64,000 nt of DNA from Basilea psittacipulmonis DSM 24701 (GCF_000743945.1 NZ_CP009238.1:1488001-1552000); one strand, 5' to 3'. Counted from the first letter of the stretch, positions 17,466-27,014 are shown. Notes: generated by a model not told the origin, from the letters alone. Translations and numbers: made by a program.

Positions 17466-18599
17466 TTATAGCTCAAAATCACTTAAATCGTCACTATTGA
17501 CTTCCGAATCAATCTGACCCACTAAGTATGAGCTAATTTCAACTTCTTGAGGTGCCACCTGAACATTATCAGAAGACAACCATGCATTAATCCAAGGAAT
17601 AGGATTTTGTAAAGCCTGTGGGAAAGCGGGTTTTAGCCCTACCGCCTGCATACGAAGATTCGTGATATATTCAACATATTGGCAAAGAATATCTTTATTT
17701 AAACCAATCATCGAACCTTGATGGAACAAGTATTCAGCCCATTCTTTTTCTTGTTCAGCGGCTTCCTTAAATAAATCAAAACAATCCTGCTCAAGTTCTT
17801 TGGCGACCTCTGCCATCTCGGGATCGTCTTCACCGTTACGCATAATATTTAAAATATGCTGTGTACCAGTCAAATGCAAGGCTTCGTCACGTGCGATAAG
17901 TTTGATAATCTTGGCATTGCCCTCCATCAACTCACGTTCAGCAAAGGCAAACGAACAGGCAAAACTCACATAAAAACGAATCGCTTCAAGCACATTGACC
18001 GCCATAATACACAAGTACAGACGACGTTTTAACTCACGTAAAGATACCTCGACTTTTTCGCCATCAATTTCATGCGTGCCGACACCATAACGTTGGTATA
18101 AAAGACTCAGCTCGATAAGACTGTCATAATACTGAGCAATCCCTGTCGCACGTTTCAAAATAAATTTATTTACCACAATATCATCAAACACAATCGACGG
18201 ATCATTCACGATATTGCGAATAATATGGGTGTAAGAACGAGAATGGATCGTTTCAGAAAAAGACCACGTCTCAATCCAAGTTTCCAATTCTGGAATCGAT
18301 ACCAAAGGCAAAAAGGCCACGTTTGGGCTGCGTCCTTGAATAGAGTCCAATAAGGTTTGGTACTTGAGATTAGAAATAAAAATATGTTTTTCGTGTTCAG
18401 GCAAACCTTGATAATCAATACGATCTTGAGACACATCCACTTCTTCTGGTCGCCAGAAAAAAGAAAGCTGTTTTTCAATAAGACGTTCAAAAATCTCATG
18501 TTTTTGCTGATCATATCGTGCCACATTCACGGGCTGACCAAAAAACATCGGTTCTGTTAATGGATTATTTGGAGTCTGACAAAAAATACTATATTTCAT
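17466..18599 (-). CDS. nrdB: ribonucleoside-diphosphate reductase class Ia, beta subunit
   Basis: A 377-residue R2 protein that stores the tyrosyl radical on a di-iron centre. Iron ligands and radical Tyr occur in [17 protein letters not shown] (E-x2-H and Tyr), [20 protein letters not shown] (Glu) and [14 protein letters not shown] (E-x2-H). The C-terminus [11 protein letters not shown]...SDFEL is the R1-binding tail. By eye it is strikingly close to E. coli NrdB throughout (for example [17 protein letters not shown] is identical), more so than expected for a betaproteobacterium. The leader of this gene contains five copies of a 40-bp repeat resembling the nrdA 3' end. Confidence 0.96.
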   Translation of the reverse strand: MKYSIFCQTPNNPLTEPMFFGQPVNVARYDQQKHEIFERLIEKQLSFFWRPEEVDVSQDRIDYQGLPEHEKHIFISNLKYQTLLDSIQGRSPNVAFLPLVSIPELETWIETWSFSETIHSRSYTHIIRNIVNDPSIVFDDIVVNKFILKRATGIAQYYDSLIELSLLYQRYGVGTHEIDGEKVEVSLRELKRRLYLCIMAVNVLEAIRFYVSFACSFAFAERELMEGNAKIIKLIARDEALHLTGTQHILNIMRNGEDDPEMAEVAKELEQDCFDLFKEAAEQEKEWAEYLFHQGSMIGLNKDILCQYVEYITNLRMQAVGLKPAFPQALQNPIPWINAWLSSDNVQVAPQEVEISSYLVGQIDSEVNSDDLSDFEL

Positions 18600-18610
18600 T
18601 TCACTTCTAC

Positions 18611-18813
18611 TTAAATTTTACAAGTCCCACCGACACCGTCAGCTTAAAACTTAAATCTTACAAATCCCACCGACACCGTCAGCTTAAAACCTAAATCTTA
18701 CAAGTCCCACCGACACCGTCAGCTTAAAACTTAAATCTTACCAGTCCCACCGACAACATCAGCTTAAAACCTAAATCTTACAAGTCCCACCGACACCGTC
18801 AGCTGAAAACTTA
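18611..18813 (-). repeat. 40-bp tandem repeat resembling the nrdA 3' end, five copies
   Basis: Units of exactly 40 bp start at 18611, 18651, 18691, 18731 and 18771, directly after the nrdA stop and before nrdB. On the minus strand each unit can be read GCTGACGGTGTCGGTGGGAC then TTGTAAGATTTAA, that is [14 protein letters not shown]. The real NrdA end reads D-D-C-A-G-G-A-C-K-I-stop. The second copy from nrdA has T-G-K-I, the fourth I-C-K-I. Because 40 is not a multiple of three, the copies lie in rotating frames. Confidence 0.85.
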
Positions 18814-21096
18814 AATCTTACAAGCACCGCCTGCACAATCATCTTCTGCTTCAGGTTTAATCATATCAGTTTGGGTATCATTTGCCCCATCACGAGTATT
18901 TTGGTAGTACAACGTTTTTACACCCAACTTATACGCTAACAATAAGTCTTTCAATAATTCTTTCATCGGTACTTTGCCAGTCGGATAACGTGCTGGATCG
19001 TAATTCGTATTCGCAGAAATCGACTGATCGACAAACTTCTGCATAATACCGACCAGCTCCAAATACCCCTTGTTAGATGGCATATCCCACAACAACTCAT
19101 ACTTATCTTTCAATAGCTCATAGTCTGGTACGACTTGTTTCAAAATACCATCCTTAGAGGCTTTCACACTCACTAAACCACGAGGAGGCTCAATACCATT
19201 TGTTGCATTAGAAATCTGACTAGAGGTTTCAGATGGCATCAAAGCAGTCAAGGTAGAATTACGTAAGCCATGTGTTTGGATCTCGACTCGCAACGTTTCC
19301 CAATCCAAATGCAACGGTTCTTGGCAGATATTATCCACGTCTTTCTTGTAGTTATCGATCGGCAAAATACCTTGAGCGTAACGTGTTTCGTGGAATGCTT
19401 TACATGGACCAAATTCTTTTGATAAATTCATCGATGCTTTCAATAAATAATACTGAATCGCTTCAAATGTACGATGAGTTAACGCATTACCGCTACCATC
19501 CGAGTATTTATACCCATGCTTAGCCAAATAATAAGCAAAGTTAATCACACCAATACCTAAAGAACGACGTTTCTCAGTGGCAATGCGAGCCGCTTTGATC
19601 GGATAATCTTGGTAGTCTAATAAAGCATCCAATGCACGTACCATCAAATCCGCCAACTCTTCCATCTCAGATAAATCCTGAATCGAACCCAAGTTAAACG
19701 CCGATAAGGTGCACAAAGCAATCTCACCTTTTTCGTCATTAATATCGTCTAAAGGTTTCGTTGGCAAAGCAATTTCTAAACACAAGTTACTTTGGCGAAT
19801 AGGAGCAAATTCAGGGTTAAACGGACTGTGCGTATTGCAATGATCAACGTTTTGAATATAAATACGTCCCGTACTTGAACGTTCCTGCATCATCAAAGAA
19901 AACAATTCTACCGCTCTTACCGTGCGTTTTTGGATCGAATCATCTTGTTCATACTGTTTGTACAATGTTTCAAAACGATTTTGGTCCTCAAAGAACGCAT
20001 CATATAAACCTGGTACATCAGAGGGAGAGAATAAGGTAATGTTCTCGTCTTTAATCAAACGTTGGTAAAGCAAACGATTAATCTGCACACCGTAATCCAA
20101 ATGACGAACACGGTTTTCTTCCACGCCACGGTTATTCTTCAATACCAGCAAAGATTCTACTTCCAAGTGCCACAAAGGATAGAACAAAGTAGCTGCCCCA
20201 CCTCTAACCCCGCCTTGGGAGCAACATTTCACCGCTGCTTGGAATAGTTTATAAAAAGGAATACATCCTGTATGACGGGCTTCACCCCCGCGAATCGCAC
20301 TACCTACCGCACGGATACGACCCGCATTCACGCCAATTCCCGCACGCTGTGAAACATAACGTACAATCGATGAAGTGGTGGCATTTATCGAATTTAAACT
20401 ATCATCACACTCAATCAACACACAAGAACTAAACTGACGAGTCGGTGTTCTCACCCCCGCCATAATCGGGGTCGGTAATGAAATCTTAAACGTTGAAATG
20501 GCATCATAAAAGCCTTTCACATAGTGCATACGCTTATCTTTCGGATAACGCGAGAATAAGCACAAAGCCACTAAAATATATAAAAACTGTGGGCTTTCGT
20601 AAATATCGCCATTTACTCGGTTTTGGACCAAATACTTACCCTCTAACTGCTTCACCGCTGCGTAAGAGAAGTTCATGTCACGATCATGAACGATATAACT
20701 ATCGGCCTCATCTAATTCTTCACGCGTGTAATCTTGCAAAATGTGAGCATCATACTTACCCAAACCCACCATACGCTCAACATGGTCAACAAGTTTAGGC
20801 GGTTCATACTGACCAAATGCAATCTTTCTCAAATGAAAAATCGCTAAACGAGCCGCCAAATACTGATAATCTGGTGAATCTGTGGAAATCAAATCAGCCG
20901 CTGCTTTAATCAAGGTTTCGTGAATATCATCTGTACGAATACCGTTATAGAACTGAATATGAGACTTTAATTCTACCTGTGAAACTGAAACATTCTGCAG
21001 GCCATCTGCTGCCCACGTCACCACTCGATGTATCTTATCTAAATTCAGCGGTTCTTGCCGTCCATCACGTTTCGTTACCAGTAAATTTTGATTCAT
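18811..21096 (-). CDS. nrdA: ribonucleoside-diphosphate reductase class Ia, alpha subunit
   Basis: A 761-residue R1 catalytic subunit making dNDPs. The start at ATG 21096 (MNQNLLVTKRDG, identical to the E. coli start) has AAGG upstream; a TTG at 21114 is also in frame. Active-site cysteines lie in FSSCVLIE, RQSNLCLEIALP and GEIALCTLSAFNLG, the radical-relay Tyr pair in KTLYYQNTRDG, and the redox-shuttle Cys pair in the C-terminal CAGGACKI. The N-terminal ATP-cone is present. At this length and with long identical stretches to E. coli NrdA, it differs from the longer R1 of most Burkholderiales, suggesting transfer. No NrdR boxes were recognised upstream. Confidence 0.96.
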   Translation of the reverse strand: MNQNLLVTKRDGRQEPLNLDKIHRVVTWAADGLQNVSVSQVELKSHIQFYNGIRTDDIHETLIKAAADLISTDSPDYQYLAARLAIFHLRKIAFGQYEPPKLVDHVERMVGLGKYDAHILQDYTREELDEADSYIVHDRDMNFSYAAVKQLEGKYLVQNRVNGDIYESPQFLYILVALCLFSRYPKDKRMHYVKGFYDAISTFKISLPTPIMAGVRTPTRQFSSCVLIECDDSLNSINATTSSIVRYVSQRAGIGVNAGRIRAVGSAIRGGEARHTGCIPFYKLFQAAVKCCSQGGVRGGAATLFYPLWHLEVESLLVLKNNRGVEENRVRHLDYGVQINRLLYQRLIKDENITLFSPSDVPGLYDAFFEDQNRFETLYKQYEQDDSIQKRTVRAVELFSLMMQERSSTGRIYIQNVDHCNTHSPFNPEFAPIRQSNLCLEIALPTKPLDDINDEKGEIALCTLSAFNLGSIQDLSEMEELADLMVRALDALLDYQDYPIKAARIATEKRRSLGIGVINFAYYLAKHGYKYSDGSGNALTHRTFEAIQYYLLKASMNLSKEFGPCKAFHETRYAQGILPIDNYKKDVDNICQEPLHLDWETLRVEIQTHGLRNSTLTALMPSETSSQISNATNGIEPPRGLVSVKASKDGILKQVVPDYELLKDKYELLWDMPSNKGYLELVGIMQKFVDQSISANTNYDPARYPTGKVPMKELLKDLLLAYKLGVKTLYYQNTRDGANDTQTDMIKPEAEDDCAGGACKI

Positions 21097-21465
21097 TTTT
21101 TGCCTTAAATTCAAACTATTACAGAGATTTCAACCAAACATTCAGCTACGTTTTTTAGATTTTTTCAGGATCCGTATGCTGTTTAAATAAGTTTTCATTT
21201 TACCTTAAACGCCCTCAAAAATCTTTCAAAAATTTAATTCCGAGAATATCCCGAATCGATCAAAAAATGATAAAAATTGAAATCAGTGAATCAAATTTAT
21301 TTAAATTCCATTTATTTGAATCCTATTTGCACCAACCCACTTTATTCAATACCACCAAAAAAGTTATGACTATTTGTGGCTCATTTTTAACATTTTTTCC
21401 TATCGCCCATCCTGTTTTTACCTATCCTCTCAAGCCCTTTTGCTCCCATACAACCCATTGATATA
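21097..21465. other. intergenic between nrdA and porin 1
   Basis: AT-rich DNA with the nrdA promoter region. I found no NrdR box, DnaA box cluster or credible gene. Short frames here lack coding character. Confidence 0.4.
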
Positions 21466-21501
21466 AAAAACAAAAACCAGCCCTTAAAAACAAGGACTGG
21501 T
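21466..21501 (-). terminator. rho-independent terminator of porin 1
   Basis: ACCAGCCCTT pairs with AAGGACTGGT (one mismatch) across a short A-rich loop; on the minus strand TTTTTGTTTTTT follows. Confidence 0.85.
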
Positions 21502-21534
21502 CAACCTATGGATACATCAATAATACTCAGATCA

Positions 21535-22632
21535 TTAGAAACGGTGTCTTAAACCAATATTTCCTTCAAGACCTTTGTATTTTCTAGTTGCATTACCACC
21601 TACATACTCTTTACCCACTGCATAGTAAGCTCCTGCATAGGCCGTTGTACGCTTAGATAAAGCTTCTGTGTACGCTAACTTCAAGTTCCAACCTTTCAAC
21701 TTACCGTTACCTGCTGATTGCTTCTCTGTACCATGCTCAAACGCAAACATCAGTTTTCCGCTGTCTGATACTGGAGCACTCAAGCCCAAAGACCAAGCAA
21801 AGAGTTTGTCGAATGCTGCTCTATTCTTTTTCATGGTATCATCAGTTCCTGCATAGAACGCATTTCCTAATAAACCATTCACACCACCAGCCAATTTACC
21901 ACCCGCCACACGTGTGTACAGTGCAACTGGACCAAAGTCATAATTCACAGCACCAATGGCTGCGAAGTGATTCGTTTTAGCCGTATTGTCTTTTGTGTAA
22001 ATCAAACCTGCTGCGACTTTTAAAGCATCCAATTTAAAATCTACAGCAGCTTGAACATGGTCTTTGTGAGTGCTTTTCGTGCCTTCTGTCTTATGCGTAC
22101 CGCTCCAAGACAACTGTAATGTTGCCCCACCTAAATCAGGGGATTTATATCGAACATTAGAATCTTGACGCGTACCCGTTGCATTACCAAACAGACCTGT
22201 ACCTCTGTGATAGAACGTATCGCCAAAACCCTCATCAAATGTCGTATGACCCACAGCCCCGTGCTGACGGCCGGCATAAATTGCCCCCAGATCCGCGTCC
22301 ACAATACCTACTGTCGCTTTACGACCAAATAGACGTGTTCCTTGACCTGATTTGCCGTCAGCTAAGGTAAAGCCCCCCTCCAAATCAAATGCTACCTTAG
22401 TGCCGTTACCTAAATCCTCAACACCTTTAAAACCAAAACGATTACCTGACATATGTCCATCGGTCACGCCGAATTCTTTTGTTTTTACTTTTGCACCAGT
22501 TGATAGTGTTTTAAGGCTATATTCTTTAAAGCCTAATCCACCATCTAACAAACCATACACGGTAACCGAATCTGCCGATGCAACACCTGCCAAACTCGTT
22601 GCCACTGCAACCGCAATAAGCGTTTTCTTCAT
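21535..22632 (-). CDS. Gram-negative porin, OmpC/Omp32-type (porin 1)
   Basis: A 365-residue trimeric-type outer-membrane porin. The signal peptide MKKTLIAVAVATSLAGVASA is followed by DSVTVYGLLDGGLGF, the standard first strand of betaproteobacterial porins. Alternating beta strands follow, with RFGFKGVEDLGNGTKVAFDL, LFGRKATVGI and AGRQHGA, and the chain ends GLRHRF with the C-terminal Phe needed by the BAM complex. I start at ATG 22632, nine codons inside the longest frame, with GAGGAGA just upstream. It is the last of three porins in the same direction, with its own terminator and an 880-bp gap before porin 2. Confidence 0.93.
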   Translation of the reverse strand: MKKTLIAVAVATSLAGVASADSVTVYGLLDGGLGFKEYSLKTLSTGAKVKTKEFGVTDGHMSGNRFGFKGVEDLGNGTKVAFDLEGGFTLADGKSGQGTRLFGRKATVGIVDADLGAIYAGRQHGAVGHTTFDEGFGDTFYHRGTGLFGNATGTRQDSNVRYKSPDLGGATLQLSWSGTHKTEGTKSTHKDHVQAAVDFKLDALKVAAGLIYTKDNTAKTNHFAAIGAVNYDFGPVALYTRVAGGKLAGGVNGLLGNAFYAGTDDTMKKNRAAFDKLFAWSLGLSAPVSDSGKLMFAFEHGTEKQSAGNGKLKGWNLKLAYTEALSKRTTAYAGAYYAVGKEYVGGNATRKYKGLEGNIGLRHRF

Positions 22633-23447
22633 TTCTGTCTCCTCAATGACATTCATCAAAAATTATCTTTAGGTACCACTCCCAAAGAACATGTTATATA
22701 GTTAAACAAATTTTATATGAAATGAAAACACCTCAAGAATACAGCGTTTATCTAGCATCCGTTTGATAACATTAAATTTTCTGAATAAAAATAATTCTCA
22801 ATATTAGTAAAAACCCTAATAAAAAATTCAATTAATCTGTAGAGAAATTGCTACAAATACTGATTTTGTCAATAATTTTTATAAAAATTATTAGCGACTA
22901 AGAACTGCAGATACAGGGATGTATAAAAGCTCATTAACAGTGTTCAACACCACTAAAAACAAGCGATAAAGAAGTCAAGCGATTCAAACAGGTAAGTTAA
23001 AAATATAAATGACAAGTTATTCTCAAGAAATCAACATGTCACAAAAGTGAACAATGAGCGGATTGATAACAAAACAGCTTGATTGTGCGATATGCATGTG
23101 AAGTAAAAACGTATTCTGAGATAGGTAAATGAGTCAGCAGAGAACTTAACAGATTGAGCAATGATCGGGTTGATGCTTAGACAGCTTGATTGAGGGATAT
23201 GCAGGGGAAGTAAAGTCATATTCTGAGACAGCTAAATGAGTCAGTAGAGAACTTAACAATGATTAATAAACGAGTTGATGGTTAGGCAGCTTGATTGTGC
23301 GATATGCAAGGGAAGAAATCAAACATCGCAGAATAGATAAATGGTGACTATAGGCAGATAGAGAAGATGGGAGATAGATAAACGAGCTGAGAGATGAATG
23401 AGCCAATAAAACCCGAAACAAAACACAAGGTAGCAAAAAAGAAGAAA
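22633..23447. other. long intergenic region between porins 1 and 2
   Basis: Holds the porin 1 promoter region, three degenerate 106-bp repeats (23050-23340) and an A/G-rich tail before the porin 2 terminator. No gene supported. Confidence 0.5.
23050..23340. repeat. about 106-bp degenerate tandem repeat, three copies
   Basis: The word CAGCTTGATTG(T/A)G(C/G)GATATGCA recurs at 23075, 23182 and 23287, each preceded by GATTGAT or GTTGATG and followed by GGGGAAG or TGAAGTAAA and TATTCTGAGA and AAATGAGTCAG. Spacing is 107 and 105 bp. Short frames through it are by-products. Confidence 0.75.
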
Positions 23448-23477
23448 TAAAAAAGCCACCTCTTTCGAGATGGCTTG
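23448..23477 (-). terminator. rho-independent terminator of porin 2
   Basis: AAGCCACCTC pairs with GAGATGGCTT across a four-base loop TTTC; T-rich on the minus strand side. Confidence 0.85.
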
Positions 23478-23513
23478 GGTTCGTATCAAACATGGACTAA
23501 GCCATGTGGATGA

Positions 23514-24647
23514 TTAGAACTTGTGGTTCAAACCGATAGATACAGTACCTAGTTTAGGAGTATGACCTAAACCATTTTGTTTAGCATAACCGTAACCACC
23601 GTAAACGTAAGCAGTTGTACGTTTAGACAAGCTTTCAGCATAGCCTACACGGAACAAGTTGTAACGAACTGCGTCGTCATTACCATTATACTTACCAGTT
23701 GTGTACTGCCAGCCAGCTAACACAGTACCAGATTCAGATACTGGAAGAGCTACACCTAAAGCATAGTTGTAAGATTTAAATTCTGAAGCACCTAACACAT
23801 CACCAAACAAGAAGCCACCAGAAACAACTTTTCCTAACACAACTTTTAAGTCAGCTTTTTCAACTTTCTGACGTTCAAAACGTGCAAACACTTTCAATAC
23901 TTCGAAGTCATACTCTAGACCCAAAGAGTATTGTTTGTTTACAGCACGATCAGAACCATCGTTAGTACGTTGATAGATGTAACCAGCACTTAAACCTAAA
24001 CCGTCAACATCAAATGTTGCGATAGCAGCTAATTTATCAGCTTTAGTTTTATCCACATCACCAGCTGCATCAGTTACTTTCTTGTGATCACCAGACCAAG
24101 ACAAACCTAGTTTCAAACCAGCTAAGTCTGGAGAGATGTAACGTACGACGCTGTTAGAACGACCTTGTAATGCACCGAATGCAGAGTAGTCGTCACCGAA
24201 GTTACCACCGAATACATCACCTTTCGCTAATTCATCAACTACATCGTTCTGACGACCAGCTGTCAAAGTACCGAAGCCTTCACCAGAAAGACCGATGATC
24301 GCTTTACGAGCAAACAAAGGACCATTTTTTGTAAGGTCTTCACCGCTAGCACTTGCACCAGTTGCTAGGTTAAAACCACCTTCTAATTGGAAGATAGCGT
24401 TTAGACCGTTACCCAAGTCTTCCTGACCTTTCAAACCGAAACGGCTAGCTGCAGCACCGTCTTGTGATACAGCAAAAGATTTAACTTTAGCACCTTTGCC
24501 AGCATAGCTATTATCAGCCTTCAAACCTTTAGAATAGGTATAAGCTAAACCGCCGTCAACGATACCATATAGAGTCACTGAAGACTCTGCTTGAGCTACG
24601 CCAGCTAAGCCAGCTACTACTGCTGCAGCAATCAATGTTTTTTTCAT
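23514..24647 (-). CDS. Gram-negative porin (porin 2)
   Basis: A 377-residue porin whose signal peptide MKKTLIAAAVVAGLAGVAQA precedes ESSVTLYGIVDGGLAYTYSK. Strand motifs SRFGLKGQEDLGNGLNAIFQ, LFARKAIIGLSGEGFGTLTAGRQ and RYISPDLAGLKLGLSWSGDH match porin 1, and it ends VSIGLNHKF. The start at ATG 24647 has GGAG ten bases ahead. Its codons favour CGT, GGT, GCT and AAC-type forms more than the neighbours, consistent with very high expression as the major porin. It lies between porins 1 and 3. Confidence 0.94.
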   Translation of the reverse strand: MKKTLIAAAVVAGLAGVAQAESSVTLYGIVDGGLAYTYSKGLKADNSYAGKGAKVKSFAVSQDGAAASRFGLKGQEDLGNGLNAIFQLEGGFNLATGASASGEDLTKNGPLFARKAIIGLSGEGFGTLTAGRQNDVVDELAKGDVFGGNFGDDYSAFGALQGRSNSVVRYISPDLAGLKLGLSWSGDHKKVTDAAGDVDKTKADKLAAIATFDVDGLGLSAGYIYQRTNDGSDRAVNKQYSLGLEYDFEVLKVFARFERQKVEKADLKVVLGKVVSGGFLFGDVLGASEFKSYNYALGVALPVSESGTVLAGWQYTTGKYNGNDDAVRYNLFRVGYAESLSKRTTAYVYGGYGYAKQNGLGHTPKLGTVSIGLNHKF

Positions 24648-25134
24648 TTGTACAAATCTCCATAGATTAGTTAAAAAGAGCGTGAAACACCATGCTTCAC
24701 TACTCTGAAGATACTTCACTATCGAAGTTAGTTATCATTAAACACCAAAATTCATTCCATGCCTATAGTTTCGGATGTTTTTTTAATAAGAAATGCTTTT
24801 TTTGTTGTTCAACTACAACAAAACACCCTTATTTTTACCTTTTTAACCACTTCTCTCCCTTCAAATATATTTAACAACAAGAAGTTAAATAAATATATTC
24901 ATCTACTTTTATATCTTAGCATGTGGCGAGGATGACTTTTGTCCATTCTAACAACAACCCAAACCATATCATTTAGGTCATCATAAAAAACACCCTATAT
25001 AGATCACAAAGACTCTCTTATTGGCTAGCTTAGACTGACAAATCCAGTGTCTTGTCCCAGCCGAAAAGAAAACCTGCACACAGAGTGCTACTTGAGAGCG
25101 TACTTACACCCTCAGTTCTCATCAAATCACAGAA
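24648..25134. other. intergenic upstream of porin 2
   Basis: AT-rich leader of porin 2; includes long T and A runs at 24779-24840. No gene recognised; OmpR-type sites would be expected here but I cannot define them by eye. Confidence 0.4.
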
Positions 25135-26097
25135 CTAAAATCGATACTTCATCCCCACACCCAATCCCGTTGAGTGACGGTGAGGGGTATTCATTCGTCG
25201 ATAATCCCCATCTACATAGACACTGATATGTTTAGATAATGACTGTTGATACGATACTTGATATTGTTGAATACGATATTGTGTTTTTAAGGTATCAGCA
25301 TAGGCAAATTTCAGCGATTGACGTTCATCTAAACGCCATTCTAAACCGACTAACCAAGTTTTACCTGATTGCCAATCGTCCACCGCATCCAATAATGAAG
25401 TGCGAGGCGTTCTTCCTTTACTATAAAGGGCAGTCAGTTTTACCACATCAAAATCATACCCCAAACCCAAATACCAAGCATGCATAAAACCGCTTAAATC
25501 CTCTTGGTAAGCCAAAGACGCCAACCACCCACTTTGCTCATAATGAATACCAATACTGCGTGAACCGCGTGTTGTTACCCCATTTTCTTTTTCACGTCCT
25601 GACCAAGACCAAGCCATTTGAAAGCCATTCACATCAGGTGTCATGTATTTAAATGTTGCATCTGAAGCATAAGCAACACTCGGATCCAGCGTCTCACCTA
25701 GCGATAAACGTGTTTGATAAAAGGGATCAAAAGAAGCAAATAAATCATCTAACACTGTGTATTGACGACCTACCGACATACTTCCCCAAGCATAATTTTT
25801 CAGGCCCAACACAGCTTTACGCTCAAACAAAGCCCCTTTTGACCGCCCTGATGTCACATCAAACGGCATTTGCAAATCAAAAAAAGCCGTTAATCCTTTG
25901 GCCAAGTCTTCCTCACCTTTAAGACCCAAGTAGCTATTTGTAGAGAACATAGATGCAGAACGTTGACCACTTCCCCAACGAGTCGCATAACCCGTATCCA
26001 ATACCCCATACACATTAACCGAGTCTTGTGCCTGTACAGGAATAGAGACAAGCACCAAACATCCCGTCAATACTGAAAAAACCTTGCTAACCGCCAT
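25135..26097 (-). CDS. Gram-negative porin, shorter paralogue (porin 3)
   Basis: A 320-residue porin, about 50 residues shorter than its neighbours. A signal peptide (VLVSIPVQA) precedes QDSVNVYGVLDTGYATRWG. GLKGEEDLAKGLTAFFDLQM, LFERKAVLGLKNYAWGSMSV and AYASDATFKYMTPDVNGFQM correspond to the shared strands, and the chain ends GVGMKYRF. Loops are shortened, including that after the first strand, which may alter pore size or surface exposure. It stands alone, with about 490 bp to porin 2. The ribosome binding site is weak, so it may be less expressed. Confidence 0.9.
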   Translation of the reverse strand: MAVSKVFSVLTGCLVLVSIPVQAQDSVNVYGVLDTGYATRWGSGQRSASMFSTNSYLGLKGEEDLAKGLTAFFDLQMPFDVTSGRSKGALFERKAVLGLKNYAWGSMSVGRQYTVLDDLFASFDPFYQTRLSLGETLDPSVAYASDATFKYMTPDVNGFQMAWSWSGREKENGVTTRGSRSIGIHYEQSGWLASLAYQEDLSGFMHAWYLGLGYDFDVVKLTALYSKGRTPRTSLLDAVDDWQSGKTWLVGLEWRLDERQSLKFAYADTLKTQYRIQQYQVSYQQSLSKHISVYVDGDYRRMNTPHRHSTGLGVGMKYRF

Positions 26098-26158
26098 TTA
26101 TCAAACCTTTATCTTTCATCAATAAGCCTAATATTTTACATGAAAGACCTATTTAAGA

Positions 26159-26187
26159 TTGTCAAAGCTTTTAAAATTCGTTAGAAT
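26159..26187 (+). promoter_or_regulatory. sigma-70 promoter of tRNA-Arg
   Basis: TTGTCA at 26159-26164, a 17-bp spacer and TAGAAT at 26182-26187, about 20 bases before the mature tRNA. Confidence 0.75.
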
Positions 26188-26207
26188 AGCATCTTATTCA
26201 AAAATTC

Positions 26208-26284
26208 GTCCCCATAGCTCAACTGGATAGAGCACTCGCCTTCTAAGCGAGGGGTTGTGAGTTCGAGTCTCGCTGGGGGCGCCA
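26208..26284 (+). tRNA. tRNA-Arg (anticodon TCT)
   Basis: Cloverleaf with acceptor GTCCCCA pairing with TGGGGGC, anticodon arm CTCGC-CTTCTAA-GCGAG giving TCT, T-arm GTTCGAGTC, and an encoded 3' CCA at 26282-26284. Confidence 0.95.
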
Positions 26285-26631
26285 CTGACTATCTATACCT
26301 AATTGTTTTTAATAAATATTTTTAAAATCAAAAAGGCCCACCCTTTATTTTAGTCGTATTCTCGTTTTTATATCTATAAAAATAATACCTTAACCACCCA
26401 CTTCCGTTTACCAAACATTCTTCACACATCAAAAACAGCAAATCTATCCGCGACAATCCACGATGGATCAGGAGTATCAACAAATACAGATATTCTCATC
26501 CCACTACCCTTGCTTGGGATAAATCATCACTCGATGAGGGTATAAATGAGGGTTACTCTACTACCGTGCTTGGGGAAAAGATGCGTCGTTAAGTGATTGA
26601 CCGTTGAATAAAACCTTTGAAGTCAAGGTGT
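26285..26631. other. intergenic between tRNA-Arg and rnpB
   Basis: No gene, hairpin terminator or repeat was recognised in this stretch. It holds the downstream ends of two convergent RNA genes. Confidence 0.4.
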
Positions 26632-27006
26632 GGAGAAAGTCTATACGCCGGATTCTGTAAGCCCTAAGGCTGGCAATCATTCATCTAGGCTTATTATTAC
26701 TAACAAGCTCAGAGCCATCTACCCGCATAGATAGAGCGGACCACTCTTGCCAAAGGCTCTATGCCTACTTGATGTTGCTCCAGATAGAGGTTACCGCGTT
26801 TCACCCTAATATAACGCCCAGGTAGTTATTCGCCATACGGAGTCGCCGTATGGGAGCCAGTATATACCAGCCCTTATATCAGTCTCGTCTCTGTGGCCCT
26901 ATTCCTAAGTCATTTTCATGACCTGACGGCTGTTAGCCGCTATCCCGTCCTTTGGAGTCCGGACGTTCCTCGAAATTTAACATCTCGCGATTGCCCAACT
27001 TCCTCC
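26632..27006 (-). ncRNA. rnpB: RNase P RNA, bacterial type A
   Basis: Catalytic RNA of the tRNA 5' processing enzyme. On the minus strand the 5' end GGAGGAAGT pairs with ACTTTCTCC at the 3' end (helix P1). The conserved core CGAGGAACGTCCGGACTCC follows near the 5' end, the ACAG-AATCCGGCGTATAGA block lies at the 3' end, and GGTTACCGCGTTTCACCC-type sequence on the given strand marks the central region. Size of about 375 nt is typical. It lies just upstream of uup in opposite orientation. Confidence 0.95.
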
Positions 27007-27014
27007 ACATCTTC

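Noticed and set aside
18611..18813. Possible CRISPR array from the regular 40-bp units
   Set aside because: Units are contiguous and nearly identical throughout, with no unique spacers, and no cas genes are in the window.
21097..21300. NrdR boxes upstream of nrdA
   Set aside because: No pair of ACA-x-TATATA-x-TGT-like sites could be found by eye.
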